64,000 bases of DNA, from assembly GCA_947500135.1 (NCBI GenBank), contig CANMQX010000001.1, positions 62,001-126,000 on the forward strand, written 5' to 3'. Numbering within the stretch: position 1 is the first letter of the stretch; each line of letters begins with the position of its first letter. The DNA is from an uncultured Paracoccaceae bacterium. GTDB lineage: Bacteria > Pseudomonadota > Alphaproteobacteria > Rhodobacterales > Rhodobacteraceae. The position numbers and the translations under genes are program-made. Positions 54,754 through 64,000 of this stretch are shown here, one piece after another. Under the pieces are notes generated by a model. The model ran no database searches. It was not told the origin of the DNA and saw nothing but the letters and a program-made list of their open reading frames with translations.

Positions 54754-55713
54754 TCAGTCCGATCCGACGACAAAACTGCCTGCTCCCAAAAACTGATACG
54801 CATCACCTTCAATGTCATTTGTGGTATCTATTTGCAGTACCCCGCCAATCTCATCCGCGGATGGCCCGAAAAAACCAGCATCCATATTGGTGGCAGAGCC
54901 ACACCCCATAGCGGACTGGCAGATGAATGCACCCGCCAATGTGTTCCCGAAAAAAGCCGTATGTGGTAGGATAAGATCGACTGCGATCACCCGCGCATCA
55001 GCGGTGTAAGTCGCGTCAAGATCACCGGTCACCCAGTCATCCGCGAAGTTGACGGTCAGATTGATGGCCCCGTCCAGTTCGGTTCCCGTCGGATCAGCTG
55101 TTGCGATACCATTGATGGCCACCAGCCCGCTAGCCGAGATATCGCCCGAATAGCTTACTGCACCTGAAATCCGCCCATCAATCACATCGGGATCTGACAG
55201 AAAGCCAAAAAGATAATGCGCCTCCGCATTGATGGGGTCCGTGGGTGAGACGCTTTCCAATGCGGCATAGGCGGCCAGTTGCGCCGTGCCGGCGTAAGTC
55301 CCTGCGGCGGATGGGTCGTAGAACAAGCGCACGGTCTGGCCGTTGGCTAACGTTCCTTCGCCGCCGCTGATCGTCACTGGTTGTCCCAGAAAAATGGCTT
55401 GCGCATTGCGGGCCGTTGGCCCGGCGGCAGAGAACCCCGGATCGAGCGTTATGGTAACCGTGTCGCCAGCGACGCCGGTCACGTCGTGGATCGCTGATTG
55501 CATTGCCATCAGTTCGTTCCCTTCGATTTCTGCCAGTGATTGGCCCGCTATCCCGTAAGGCAACCCATTTTCCTGCGGTGGCGCGGGTGGTGCGGGCAAC
55601 ACAACGATGCTCGTTCCTTTGGCCGATGGCGTCGCATCCCCACCGCCGCCCATGCAGGCTGAAAGAAAGCTAATTGATGTCGCAGCCAATAGACTGATAT
55701 TCATCTGAGTCAT
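54754..55713 (-). CDS. TbpB-like beta-barrel lipoprotein
   Basis: A 319-residue protein with a lipoprotein signal (LLAATSISFLSACMGGGG; lipidation at Cys20) and a Gly/Pro-rich linker. The C-terminal half (GAINLTVNFADDWVTGDLDA, FFGPSADEIGGVLQI) has the pattern of transferrin-binding protein B/factor H-binding beta-barrels: strand-rich with FFGP...AxEIGG near the end. In roseobacters its ligand is unknown. A related, shorter gene lies at 63321-63923. It is convergent with icd. Confidence 0.7.
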   Translation of the reverse strand: MTQMNISLLAATSISFLSACMGGGGDATPSAKGTSIVVLPAPPAPPQENGLPYGIAGQSLAEIEGNELMAMQSAIHDVTGVAGDTVTITLDPGFSAAGPTARNAQAIFLGQPVTISGGEGTLANGQTVRLFYDPSAAGTYAGTAQLAAYAALESVSPTDPINAEAHYLFGFLSDPDVIDGRISGAVSYSGDISASGLVAINGIATADPTGTELDGAINLTVNFADDWVTGDLDATYTADARVIAVDLILPHTAFFGNTLAGAFICQSAMGCGSATNMDAGFFGPSADEIGGVLQIDTTNDIEGDAYQFLGAGSFVVGSD

Positions 55714-55935
55714 TCATCATCCGCCGTGATCGAGAGACTGACTTTTACCGCAGATAAGGTGATGATTAGGTTAAGCCGGGTCAGATTTAGACAGATCACG
55801 TCCAGACCTGCGCGCCAGTATCGGCGCGGTTCGACCCTGAGGTTTGAAACGTCACGCGACATGGTATTTTAGGGGGTGGCTTTTATAGCTGATGCGCGAT
55901 ATCCGCGCCGCAACTTACCCAAAAGGCTTACCCCA

Positions 55936-57753
55936 ATGGATATCCGCAATATCGCGATCATCGCGCATGTTGACCACGGCAAAACAACACTGGTTGACGA
56001 ACTTCTCAAACAATCCGGCGTGTTCCGGGAAAACGAGGCCGTGTCCGAACGCGCCATGGACAGCAACGATATTGAGCGCGAGCGCGGGATCACCATTCTT
56101 GCGAAATGTACGTCGGTTGAGTGGAAAGGCACGCGGATCAATATCGTGGATACACCCGGCCACGCCGATTTTGGCGGCGAAGTGGAACGGATCCTGTCCA
56201 TGGTCGATGGGGTTGTACTGCTGGTCGACGCCGCCGAAGGGCCCATGCCCCAAACTAAGTTCGTGACCTCCAAGGCGCTGGCCCTTGGCCTGCGTCCGAT
56301 TGTGGTGGTCAACAAGGTCGACAAACCCGATGGTGAGCCTGACCGGGCTGTGGACGAAGTCTTTGATCTTTTTGCCAATCTTGACGCAAATGACAATCAG
56401 CTGGATTTCCCCAGCATGTACGCATCCGGCCGCGCAGGTTGGTGCGATGCAGAGCTTGACGGACCGCGCAAAGATCTGTCGGCCCTGTTCGATCTGATCG
56501 TTGAGCACGTTCCCACACCTGCACAGATCACCCGCAAGGACGAGCCGTTTCAGATGTTGGCGACCACCCTTTCGGCTGATCCGTTTATCGGACGCATCCT
56601 GACAGGACGCGTGGAATCCGGAACACTCAAGGCGGGTGAAACGGTCAAGGCGCTGTCCCGCGAAGGTGACAAGATTGAACAGTTCCGCGTCTCCAAGATC
56701 CTCGCCTTCCGCGGCCTGGCCCAGCAACCTATCGACGTGGCTGAAGCAGGCGACATCGTGACACTGGCAGGCATGACCAAGGCCACCGTAGCCGACACGA
56801 TCTGTGACCTCAGCATCGAAGCAGCCATCCCGGCACAGCCGATCGATCCGCCTACGATCACAGTCACCTTCGGGATCAACGACAGCCCATTGGCAGGCCG
56901 CGACGGCAAGAAAGTGCAGTCGCGCGTGATCCGTGAGCGGTTGATGAAAGAATCCGAAGTCAATGTCGCAATCAAGATTGCGGATACCCCCGGCGGGGAC
57001 GCCTTCGAAGTGTCCGGCCGTGGCGAATTGCAGATGGGCGTGCTGATCGAAAACATGCGCCGCGAAGGGTTTGAACTCTCGATCTCTCGCCCGCAGGTGA
57101 TTTTCACCGAAGAAGATGGGCAACGGATGGAACCCGTTGAAGAGGTTACCATTGATGTGGATGATGAATATACCGGCTCTGTCGTCGAAAAACTGACCGG
57201 GCCGCGCAAGGGTGACCTGGTCGAGATGAAGCCTGCCGGTGCGGGTAAAACCCGCATTATCGCACATGTGCCCTCGCGCGGGCTGATCGGCTATCATGGC
57301 GAGTTCCTGACTGACACACGCGGTTCCGGCGTGCTGAACCGGTTATTTCACGGCCAGACACCCTATAAAGGCAAGATTGAAGGGCGCCGTCAGGGGGTAC
57401 TGATTTCGATGGAAAACGGAAGCTCCGTCGCCTTCGCGCTGTGGAACCTCGAAGATCGGGGCAAGATGTTCATCGGGGCGCAGGAAGCGATTTATCAAGG
57501 TATGATCATTGGCGAACATAGCCGCGAGAATGATCTTGAAGTAAACCCACTGAAGGGCAAGAAACTGACCAATGTGCGCGCGTCCGGCACGGATGAAGCG
57601 GTGCGCTTGACGACACCGGTGACGATGTCATTGGAGCAGGCGATTGCCTATATTGATGATGATGAGCTGGTCGAGGTGACGCCCAACGCAGTGCGACTAC
57701 GCAAGCGGTATTTAGATCCGCATGAACGCAAAAGGCAGGCGCGCGCGAGCTGA
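55936..57753 (+). CDS. typA: Ribosome-binding GTPase TypA/BipA
   Basis: A 605-residue translational GTPase related to EF-G, involved in ribosome assembly and stress responses. G motifs are [26 protein letters not shown] and NKVDKPD; the C-terminal domain has [18 protein letters not shown] and [17 protein letters not shown]. The start at 55936 ([14 protein letters not shown]) fits the family; the longer frame begins with GTG and is not needed. Confidence 0.97.
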   Translation: MDIRNIAIIAHVDHGKTTLVDELLKQSGVFRENEAVSERAMDSNDIERERGITILAKCTSVEWKGTRINIVDTPGHADFGGEVERILSMVDGVVLLVDAAEGPMPQTKFVTSKALALGLRPIVVVNKVDKPDGEPDRAVDEVFDLFANLDANDNQLDFPSMYASGRAGWCDAELDGPRKDLSALFDLIVEHVPTPAQITRKDEPFQMLATTLSADPFIGRILTGRVESGTLKAGETVKALSREGDKIEQFRVSKILAFRGLAQQPIDVAEAGDIVTLAGMTKATVADTICDLSIEAAIPAQPIDPPTITVTFGINDSPLAGRDGKKVQSRVIRERLMKESEVNVAIKIADTPGGDAFEVSGRGELQMGVLIENMRREGFELSISRPQVIFTEEDGQRMEPVEEVTIDVDDEYTGSVVEKLTGPRKGDLVEMKPAGAGKTRIIAHVPSRGLIGYHGEFLTDTRGSGVLNRLFHGQTPYKGKIEGRRQGVLISMENGSSVAFALWNLEDRGKMFIGAQEAIYQGMIIGEHSRENDLEVNPLKGKKLTNVRASGTDEAVRLTTPVTMSLEQAIAYIDDDELVEVTPNAVRLRKRYLDPHERKRQARAS

Positions 57754-57760
57754 GGGGACG

Positions 57761-57806
57761 CAAAGTTTCGCAGAAACTTTGACAACAGACTTTCTACGAA
57801 AGTCTG
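57761..57806. terminator. Pair of hairpins between typA and the MOSC gene
   Basis: CAAAGTTTC-GCA-GAAACTTTG (57761-57781) and CAGACTTTC-TAC-GAAAGTCTG (57786-57806) are two perfect 9-bp stems with 3-nt loops, 4 nt apart. They fill the gap between convergent genes and probably end transcription from both sides. Confidence 0.65.
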
Positions 57807-57808
57807 GC

Positions 57809-58279
57809 TCACCCCGGTGTAACAATATCGCCCAAATGGATTGGTCCGGGACGAACGACGCTTGCGTACCAACCACCATGGCCACGCATGGCGTTGTAAC
57901 CGCCCGGGCCCAGTTCAGCTTCCATTCGTGAACAAGGCGGACAAGGCGCATGGATTTCCAGCGTGACACCACCGATACGCAGCAATCCTTTTCGGACAGC
58001 CAGCAAGTTCAAACCTGAAATCACCAAGTTCCGCCGCAATTGTGCAGGCAAAACCAGTACGTTACCGGACAAAGCCGCAATAACGGGCAGGTGCTCGGCC
58101 TGAATCAGCGTCACGGCGCGCTTTCCTGCGCGCCCATGATCACCAATCAAGCCAGCTTCTGTCAGTTCCACACTGTTAACCGCATCAATGACCGCGTGAC
58201 GCGCGCTGCGCAGCCCGATCCAATCCAATCGCCCCGGCACTGCGTGACGGGCCATCATTTCGGCAAGCTGGCCTTTCAC
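57809..58279 (-). CDS. MOSC domain protein
   Basis: A 156-residue stand-alone MOSC-type protein (IGDHGRAGKRAVTLIQAEHLPVIAALSG, LRRNLVISGLNLLAV, HAPCPPCSRMEAELGPGGYNAMRGHGG). MOSC domains bind molybdenum cofactor and handle sulfur; a conserved Cys is near residue 115. The GTG start overlaps the DUF1330 stop. Third gene of alaS-DUF1330-MOSC. Confidence 0.85.
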   Translation of the reverse strand: MKGQLAEMMARHAVPGRLDWIGLRSARHAVIDAVNSVELTEAGLIGDHGRAGKRAVTLIQAEHLPVIAALSGNVLVLPAQLRRNLVISGLNLLAVRKGLLRIGGVTLEIHAPCPPCSRMEAELGPGGYNAMRGHGGWYASVVRPGPIHLGDIVTPG

Positions 58280-58563
58280 CCGATCTCTTCAACGATGCTC
58301 AACTCGCGCTGGGCAGCACCTTTGGCAAAGCTGAGCGCCTCTTGATAGGCATCCGAATAATAGCAGTCATGTGCCGCCTGCAAACTGGGAAAGCGCGCCA
58401 CAACATTGCGGGGCCGATCGGGCCCTTCAAGCTGCTCATAAGCCCCGCCGCGGGCCAGAAACACGCCACCGTGATCGGCAACCGCACCAGTGGCGCGCTT
58501 GGCGTATTCGCCATAAGCGGCCTCATCAGTAACGTTTACATGGGCAATCCAAAGTACGCTCAT
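58276..58563 (-). CDS. DUF1330 family protein
   Basis: A 95-residue protein of the dimeric alpha/beta-barrel DUF1330 family ([71 protein letters not shown]). Function unknown. The ATG overlaps the alaS stop (ATGA) and the stop overlaps the MOSC start, so the three genes are coupled. Confidence 0.9.
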   Translation of the reverse strand: MSVLWIAHVNVTDEAAYGEYAKRATGAVADHGGVFLARGGAYEQLEGPDRPRNVVARFPSLQAAHDCYYSDAYQEALSFAKGAAQRELSIVEEIG

Positions 58564-61214
58564 TTCAATTCCTCCAAAACCTTCTTTGCGGCTGCGATGG
58601 CGGCTTGTGCATTCGCGGCAGATGCACCGCCACCCTGTGCCATATCGGGCCGCCCACCGCCGCCTTTACCGCCAAGTTCCGGCGTCGCAGCGCGCAGAAT
58701 ATCCACCGCAGACACACGGCCTGTCATATCGTCGGTCACGCCCACAGCGACAGCCGCCTTGCCGCCGGTGTCGGCGATCAACAAGACGGCGCCACTGCCC
58801 ATGGATGTCTTCATCTCATCAATCAACGATGGCAGGTCCTTGCCCGTCACACCGCTGAGCACCTGCGCTTGAAAGGCGACGCCATTGATCACTTCGGACG
58901 GGGTGGCATCCTTTGCACCACCGCCCATGGCTAGGTCACGACGCAGTTGGGCCACCTCGTTTGTCAGCGCCTTGCGCTCGTCCAGCAGTGCTTTCACCCG
59001 ATCAGCCACTTCTGACGTGGGCGCTTTTAACGCCCAAGCCGTCTGGGCCAAGCGGTCATCCTGCGCGCGTAAATAGTCCAGCGCTGCTTGTCCGGTCAAT
59101 GCCTCGATCCGGCGCACGCCAGCACTTGACGCACTATCGCCCAGCGTCACGAAGGCCCCGATCTCACCCAGCTGTTTGACATGGGTGCCGCCACACAGCT
59201 CCAGCGAATAGGTGTTCCCATCGACGCCTTTACCGGAACCGTCCTGACGGCCCATGGACACAACCCGTACCTCATCACCGTATTTCTCACCAAAGAGCGC
59301 CTGCGCCCCCATGGCGCGGGCATCATCAGGTGTCATGATCCGGGTCTCAACCGCACTGTTCTGCCGGATGATGGCATTCACATCGCGCTCGACCTGCGCC
59401 AACTCGTCCCGGTCAAGCGGTTTTGTATGGCTGAAGTCGAAACGCAGCCGGTCCGGCGCGTTCAGCGACCCGCGCTGCGCGATATGATCACCCAGCACCT
59501 CACGCAACGCCTCGTTCAGCAGGTGCGTGGCAGAATGATTGGCTTGAATCTGCGCCCGACGCGCGGGGTCAACGCGCAATTCAGCGCCTTGCCCTTTGGT
59601 CAACGTTCCTTCAGTCACCTTGCCGAAATGCACATATAAGCCGGCCACCTTTTTGGTGTCGGTGATCTGGGCCATGCCACTATCCGTTTTCAACGTTCCT
59701 GCATCGCCGACTTGACCACCAGCCTCGGCATAAAACGGGGTTTGGTTCAGCACGATCTGCACGTCACCATCGGCCTGATCAACACCGCTACCATCGACAA
59801 CCAAGGCCGCAATCTGCCCTTCAGCCGTCAGCGTATCGTAGCCCAGAAAATCGGTCGCCCCGCTATCATCGGCAATATCGAACCAAACAGCGCTATCCGC
59901 AGCTTCACCCGTACCGGACCATGCCGCACGCGCCTTGGCCTTTTGCGCAGCCATAGCCGTGTCGAACCCATCGGTGTCGACATCGCGCCCCTTTTCACGC
60001 AGGGCATCCTGCGTCAAATCCAGCGGGAAGCCATAGGTATCATAAAGCTTGAACGCCGCCGCCCCGGGCAGTGCAGCATCTTCGGGCAAATCTGCCAATT
60101 CATCATCCAGCAGCTTCAAACCACGGTCGAGCGTTTGTTTGAACCGAACTTCTTCGTTCTGCAGCGTCTCTTCGATCAGGCGCTGGCCTTGGCCCAGTTC
60201 AGGGTAAGCTGCGCCCATCTGTCGCACCAGCGCGGGCACCAGCCGGTGCATTACGGGGTCCTTGGCACCCAACAAATGCGCATGGCGCATCGCCCGGCGC
60301 ATGATCCGTCGCAGCACATATCCACGCCCTTCATTGGACGGCAAAACGCCTTCCGCAATCAGGAAAGAAGTCGAGCGCAAATGATCGGCGATCACCCGGT
60401 GATGCGTGTTCCCGTCACCATCAGGGTCGGTGGACGTCGCATCGGCCGATGCCTCGATCAAGGCGCGCATCAGGTCCGTGTCATAATTGTCATGCTTGCC
60501 TTGCAGCAGCGCACCAATCCGTTCCAGCCCCATGCCAGTATCGATGGACTGCATCGGCAGCGGCTTGGTGGTACCATCCTCGAACTGCTCATCTTGCATA
60601 AAGACGAGGTTCCAGATTTCGATGAACCGGTCACCATCTTCCTCTGCCGAACCGGGAGGACCGCCCCAGATATGATCGCCGTGATCATAGAAAATTTCCG
60701 TACAAGGACCACAAGGACCGGTTGGCCCCATCCGCCAGAAATTGTCATCGGTGGCGATGCGGATGATCCGATCTTCGGGCACGCCGATTTTTCGCCAAAT
60801 ATCAAAGGCTTCATCGTCGGTGTGATAAACCGTGGTCAGCAACCGTGACGCGTCGATACCAAAATCCTTGGTCAGCAATTCCCAAGCGAAAGGGATGGCA
60901 TCGGATTTAAAATAGTCACCAAAACTGAAATTCCCCAGCATCTCAAAAAAGGTGTGGTGCCGTGCGGTGTAACCGACATTATCGAGGTCATTGTGCTTGC
61001 CGCCTGCACGCACACATTTCTGGCTAGTCGTGGCCCGCGAATAGTCACGGGTTTCGACGCCGGTGAACAAGTTCTTGAACTGCACCATACCGGAATTGGC
61101 GAACATCAGCGTGGGGTCGTTACGCGGCACCAGCGGACTGGAGGCCACGACCGCATGACCCTGCTTTTCGAAGTAGGACAAAAACGTGGATCGAATATCA
61201 GCAAGGCTGGTCAT
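58560..61214 (-). CDS. alaS: Alanyl-tRNA synthetase
   Basis: An 884-residue class II synthetase charging tRNA-Ala. The catalytic domain begins [18 protein letters not shown] and has [14 protein letters not shown]; the editing domain has the zinc site [12 protein letters not shown] and [14 protein letters not shown]; a DHHA1 domain ends the protein ([14 protein letters not shown]). Full length. First gene of the alaS-DUF1330-MOSC group. Confidence 0.98.
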   Translation of the reverse strand: MTSLADIRSTFLSYFEKQGHAVVASSPLVPRNDPTLMFANSGMVQFKNLFTGVETRDYSRATTSQKCVRAGGKHNDLDNVGYTARHHTFFEMLGNFSFGDYFKSDAIPFAWELLTKDFGIDASRLLTTVYHTDDEAFDIWRKIGVPEDRIIRIATDDNFWRMGPTGPCGPCTEIFYDHGDHIWGGPPGSAEEDGDRFIEIWNLVFMQDEQFEDGTTKPLPMQSIDTGMGLERIGALLQGKHDNYDTDLMRALIEASADATSTDPDGDGNTHHRVIADHLRSTSFLIAEGVLPSNEGRGYVLRRIMRRAMRHAHLLGAKDPVMHRLVPALVRQMGAAYPELGQGQRLIEETLQNEEVRFKQTLDRGLKLLDDELADLPEDAALPGAAAFKLYDTYGFPLDLTQDALREKGRDVDTDGFDTAMAAQKAKARAAWSGTGEAADSAVWFDIADDSGATDFLGYDTLTAEGQIAALVVDGSGVDQADGDVQIVLNQTPFYAEAGGQVGDAGTLKTDSGMAQITDTKKVAGLYVHFGKVTEGTLTKGQGAELRVDPARRAQIQANHSATHLLNEALREVLGDHIAQRGSLNAPDRLRFDFSHTKPLDRDELAQVERDVNAIIRQNSAVETRIMTPDDARAMGAQALFGEKYGDEVRVVSMGRQDGSGKGVDGNTYSLELCGGTHVKQLGEIGAFVTLGDSASSAGVRRIEALTGQAALDYLRAQDDRLAQTAWALKAPTSEVADRVKALLDERKALTNEVAQLRRDLAMGGGAKDATPSEVINGVAFQAQVLSGVTGKDLPSLIDEMKTSMGSGAVLLIADTGGKAAVAVGVTDDMTGRVSAVDILRAATPELGGKGGGGRPDMAQGGGASAANAQAAIAAAKKVLEELK

Positions 61215-61293
61215 GGCAGGCTTTCAAACAGATGCGTTACATTGAAAGCGAGAAATAGCTCTGCCCATGGGGACTGTCCACAGTGCCACGCAA

Positions 61294-61321
61294 AAAGGGC
61301 GCTGCAACGGCAGCACCCTTT
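61294..61321 (-). terminator. Terminator of recA
   Basis: On the minus strand, AAAGGGTGCTGC-CGTT-GCAGCGCCCTTT forms a 12-position stem with one mismatch and is followed by TTG. It lies about 62 bp past the recA stop. Confidence 0.8.
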
Positions 61322-61383
61322 CCTTTGCCTGTTCTTAATCGCATGTCGTGATGCGGGTGTTTCGACACTCGCCTACTGTGTCC

Positions 61384-62466
61384 TTAGACTTCGACGAGAT
61401 CGTCGTCGCCATCCTCAGCACTACCTTCAGGCAGATCAAAATCCAGACCATGGGCGGCGCGGATCTTGTCTTCGATCTCTAACGCGATAGACTGATTTTC
61501 CTTGAGGAACAGCTTGGAGTTTTCACGCCCCTGCCCAATCCGCTCATCCCCGTAGGAAAACCAGGCACCGGATTTTTCAACAACACCGGCTTTGACGCCC
61601 AGATCAAGCAATTCGCCCATTTTGGAAATGCCTTCGCCATACATGATGTCGAATTCGACCTGCTTGAATGGCGGGGCCACTTTGTTTTTTACGACCTTGA
61701 CGCGGGTGGCGTTGCCCACAACCTCATCACGATCCTTCAAAGCGCCAATACGGCGAATATCCAAACGAACGGAGGCATAGAATTTCAGGGCGTTGCCGCC
61801 CGTCGTCGTTTCAGGCGAACCAAACATGACGCCGATCTTCATCCTGATCTGGTTGATGAAAATCACCATGCAGCCGGACCGGTTGATCGACCCTGTCAGC
61901 TTGCGCATCGCCTGGGACATCAGGCGGGCATGAACACCAACAGAACTGTCGCCCATATCGCCTTCAAGTTCCGATTTTGGGGTCAACGCAGCGACCGAGT
62001 CGACAATAACCATGCTGACCGCACCTGAGCGTACCAGCGTATCGACAATCTCCAGCGCCTGTTCACCGGTATCAGGCTGCGAAATCAGCAACTCATCCAG
62101 GTTCACACCAAGCTTCTTGGCATAGGTCGGGTCAAGCGCATGTTCGGCATCGACAAAGGCGCAAACGCCGCCCTTTTTCTGCTCCTCCGCAATCGCATGC
62201 AGGGTCAGCGTCGTCTTACCAGAGGATTCAGGTCCGTAAATCTCGATCACGCGGCCCTTTGGCAACCCGCCAATACCAAGCGCAATATCCAGACCCAGCG
62301 ACCCGGTCGACGTCGCCTCTATATCGGCCATCTGATTCTGACCGCCTAATTTCATGATGGAGCCTTTGCCGAACTGCCGTTCGATCTGCGCCAACGCGCT
62401 TTCCAGCGCTTTTTCCTTATCCGCGGTCTTCTTGTCAGTCATTTTGAGGAGTTCTGCCGTTGCCAT
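61384..62466 (-). CDS. recA: Recombinase RecA
   Basis: A 360-residue RecA, the strand-exchange protein and co-protease of LexA. Walker A GPESSGKT is at residues 78-85; other landmarks are [31 protein letters not shown] and [17 protein letters not shown]. The ATG at 62466 ([13 protein letters not shown]) has AGGACAGGAAAT upstream. A LexA box lies 50 bp upstream, so SOS control is expected. Confidence 0.98.
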   Translation of the reverse strand: MATAELLKMTDKKTADKEKALESALAQIERQFGKGSIMKLGGQNQMADIEATSTGSLGLDIALGIGGLPKGRVIEIYGPESSGKTTLTLHAIAEEQKKGGVCAFVDAEHALDPTYAKKLGVNLDELLISQPDTGEQALEIVDTLVRSGAVSMVIVDSVAALTPKSELEGDMGDSSVGVHARLMSQAMRKLTGSINRSGCMVIFINQIRMKIGVMFGSPETTTGGNALKFYASVRLDIRRIGALKDRDEVVGNATRVKVVKNKVAPPFKQVEFDIMYGEGISKMGELLDLGVKAGVVEKSGAWFSYGDERIGQGRENSKLFLKENQSIALEIEDKIRAAHGLDFDLPEGSAEDGDDDLVEV

Positions 62467-62515
62467 ATTTCCTGTCCTTATTTCACGCACCCGACGGTGC
62501 GGCAATCACTGCTTT

Positions 62516-62530
62516 GTTCTTCTTGTGTTC
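62516..62530 (-). promoter_or_regulatory. LexA box (SOS operator) of recA
   Basis: GTTC-TTCTTGT-GTTC matches the alphaproteobacterial LexA operator GTTC-N7-GTTC exactly. It lies 50-64 bp ahead of the recA start codon. Confidence 0.85.
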
Positions 62531-62659
62531 TCACTGTTAATGAGACCAAAATAGGAACATTGCAACTAAAATTTTCTGGGTTCACCATTGGGTTTGAGTG
62601 GTTAAAGATTGGTTTATGACCTAGAAAAGGTTCGGCAATGAACGAAGGACAGTGATCAA

Positions 62660-63256
62660 ATGCTTGTTTTCTGGAAAGAAAATCTTGTCCTTCTGGCCGT
62701 ACCGAAAACCGGTTCAACCGCTTTGGAAGGTGCATTGGCCCCACGCGCATCTATGGTTCTGCGCGATCCGCCACATCTGAAACACGCACCCTGCTATCGT
62801 TACAAACGATTCCTCAAACCGTTCTTTGTACAGGCTGGCGGCCAAAAGCCGGAACTCATGGCGGTTGTCCGCAACCCCATTGACTGGCTGGGCAGCTGGT
62901 ATCGCTACCGGACGCGGGAGGATTTGATTGGCCATGAAAATAGCACACGTGGCGTGAGTTTTGACGAATTCGTATTGGAATACTGCAAAGGGCAGCCCGC
63001 CCCTTTTGCCAATGTGGGATCACAGAACAAGTTCTTGCGGATCAACGACGGGGATATTGGTGCCGAGCACCTGTTTCAGTATGAAGCTTGGGATAAGGTG
63101 ATTGGTTACCTAGAAGAGCGGCTGGAGATAACAATCACGCTGAAACAGAAGAACGTATCGCCAAAGATGGATTTGTCGCTATCATCTGTAGCCAGGGCAA
63201 AACTGCACGATAAACGCGCAGCCGAGTTTGACATATGGGAGCAGGGTCAACGCTAG
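62660..63256 (+). CDS. Sulfotransferase-family-like protein
   Basis: A 198-residue protein with a PAPS 5'-phosphosulfate-binding-like loop near the N-terminus (LVLLAVPKTGSTALEGAL) and AVVRNPIDWLGSWYRYRT, which resembles the 3'-phosphate motif of sulfotransferases. It is shorter than most. A GAAGGAC sequence lies upstream of the ATG. No partner genes show the acceptor. Divergent from recA. Confidence 0.72.
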   Translation: MLVFWKENLVLLAVPKTGSTALEGALAPRASMVLRDPPHLKHAPCYRYKRFLKPFFVQAGGQKPELMAVVRNPIDWLGSWYRYRTREDLIGHENSTRGVSFDEFVLEYCKGQPAPFANVGSQNKFLRINDGDIGAEHLFQYEAWDKVIGYLEERLEITITLKQKNVSPKMDLSLSSVARAKLHDKRAAEFDIWEQGQR

Positions 63257-63320
63257 GCCGTTTCTGACTACGCCTGACACGCTTAATTGCGCGAAACACA
63301 GCCTGTCCTCAACTATCTGA

Positions 63321-63923
63321 CTATTCTTGCTTTTCCACAATAAAGCCACCGTCCAGATCGACATCAATGACCCCCCCGCCACCGCCTAGCTGTAGCGGAT
63401 AAGAAACATCAATCGAACCGGCTATATAATCGGCATCTTCACCAGCAAAAGCGCCTGTGAGCGTACCATCAAGGTCCTTGACACCGCTGACGATATCAAG
63501 CGTTCCGGAGACATTCGCAGCCAATATCGCCCCGCCCGAAACCCTGATCAATTGGCCGTCACTCAGGTTCAATTGACCCTCGCGCGCGTCCCCGTCACGA
63601 CTGTAGAAATCATCAATCTGACCGGTGACTTCATCATCGGCAAAGTCGACCTCGACCGACATGTCACCGCCTACGCCGTCACCATTTGACGACTCAGCAA
63701 AAAAGCCAAACGTCGCCAGTCCGGTATAGGTAACGCTGCCTGACGTTGGCACATCCATCGGTGCTGTCGGGTCAACCGCAGAAACAGCCGCGCTCAATCG
63801 CGCGGCCTCGTTGCGCAATATCTCAATCTCGGTGGGTGGCTGACTGGTCTCAGACAAACCAGTCCCACCACCAACACAACCAAAAAGCGCCAAGGGAACC
63901 GTGAGCAGCAGGAATGCGCGCAT
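63321..63923 (-). CDS. Small TbpB-like lipoprotein
   Basis: A 200-residue protein with a lipoprotein signal (MRAFLLLTVPLALFGCVGGG; Cys16 lipidated) and a strand-rich C-terminal domain rich in Gly and Asp (MSVEVDFADDEVTGQIDDF, GTLTGAFAGEDADYIAGSID), like the TbpB-type barrel of the longer protein at 54754-55713. GGAG lies 8 nt before the ATG at 63923. Ligand unknown. Confidence 0.68.
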   Translation of the reverse strand: MRAFLLLTVPLALFGCVGGGTGLSETSQPPTEIEILRNEAARLSAAVSAVDPTAPMDVPTSGSVTYTGLATFGFFAESSNGDGVGGDMSVEVDFADDEVTGQIDDFYSRDGDAREGQLNLSDGQLIRVSGGAILAANVSGTLDIVSGVKDLDGTLTGAFAGEDADYIAGSIDVSYPLQLGGGGGVIDVDLDGGFIVEKQE

Positions 63924-64000
63924 GTGGTGATCTCCAATTCGAAACATCTGTGGAATGTGCGTGTTAAGGGATGGCTAATCACGGATTGCGGTTCAATTGC

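Overview
The window looks like chromosomal DNA from an alphaproteobacterium of the Rhodobacterales, Roseobacter group. The signs are a circularly permuted, two-piece tmRNA gene, an alphaproteobacterial-type LexA box (GTTC-N7-GTTC) ahead of recA, an F1-ATPase zeta inhibitor, an SspB-like ClpXP adaptor, B12-dependent class II ribonucleotide reductase, and a bmt/MtbC/DUF1638 cluster. The genus cannot be fixed from the sequence; Loktanella/Yoonia-like roseobacters are a guess. No phage, insertion sequence, CRISPR array or rRNA operon was seen. Gene density is high and many genes overlap by ATGA or GTGA.

Layout. 1-128: start of nrdJ (minus). 129-763: regulatory region and tRNA-Pro. 0.8-2.5 kb (minus): DUF192 protein, double cold-shock protein, pdxH. 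2.7-9.2 kb (plus): fabI, gpt, an aminotransferase, a PpiD-like foldase, trpE, a DUF4345 membrane protein. 9.1-10.8 kb: a LysR regulator divergent from an SRPBCC and a DUF2892 gene. 10.9-11.4 kb: a dispersed repeat and ssrA. 11.4-15.3 kb: a PilJ-like periplasmic protein, a DUF1194 protein, and a rhodanese-ChrB/ChrA chromate pair. 15.4-18.6 kb: sspB, an unknown gene, fumC, DUF4169, an RHH protein and a small unknown gene. 18.8-22.6 kb: P450, membrane alpha/beta hydrolase, ccdA, tusA.

22.7-32.5 kb (all minus) is the most distinctive accessory region. It is one probable operon headed by a GntR/FadR-type regulator with a pair of palindromic operators. It encodes a PLP gamma-lyase/synthase-like enzyme, a complete sugar ABC importer, an AceE/transketolase-like TPP enzyme and an AGE-family sugar epimerase interrupted by a 1-nt frameshift. 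The substrate cannot be named from sequence.

33-43.7 kb: RNase E, a GGDEF-EAL protein with a CxxCH haem motif in its periplasmic domain, dctD/dctB (DctD lacks the GAFTGA loop), purQ/purS/purC and the ATPase zeta subunit. 43.8-51.8 kb: an MprF-like protein; bmt, mtbC, a small membrane protein and DUF1638, which look like parts of a split B12-dependent methionine synthase; a radical SAM protein; sufE; rnd. 51.2-64 kb: purN/purM, a CAU tRNA, icd, two TbpB-like lipoproteins, typA, MOSC, DUF1330, alaS, recA, a sulfotransferase-like gene.

Most genes are core metabolism, translation quality control or envelope functions. The points most worth a second look are the 22.7-32.5 kb operon and its frameshift, the two copies of an 11-bp-periodic dispersed repeat, the haem-c GGDEF-EAL protein, the GAFTGA-less DctD, and the small membrane protein and DUF1638 beside the split methionine synthase parts.
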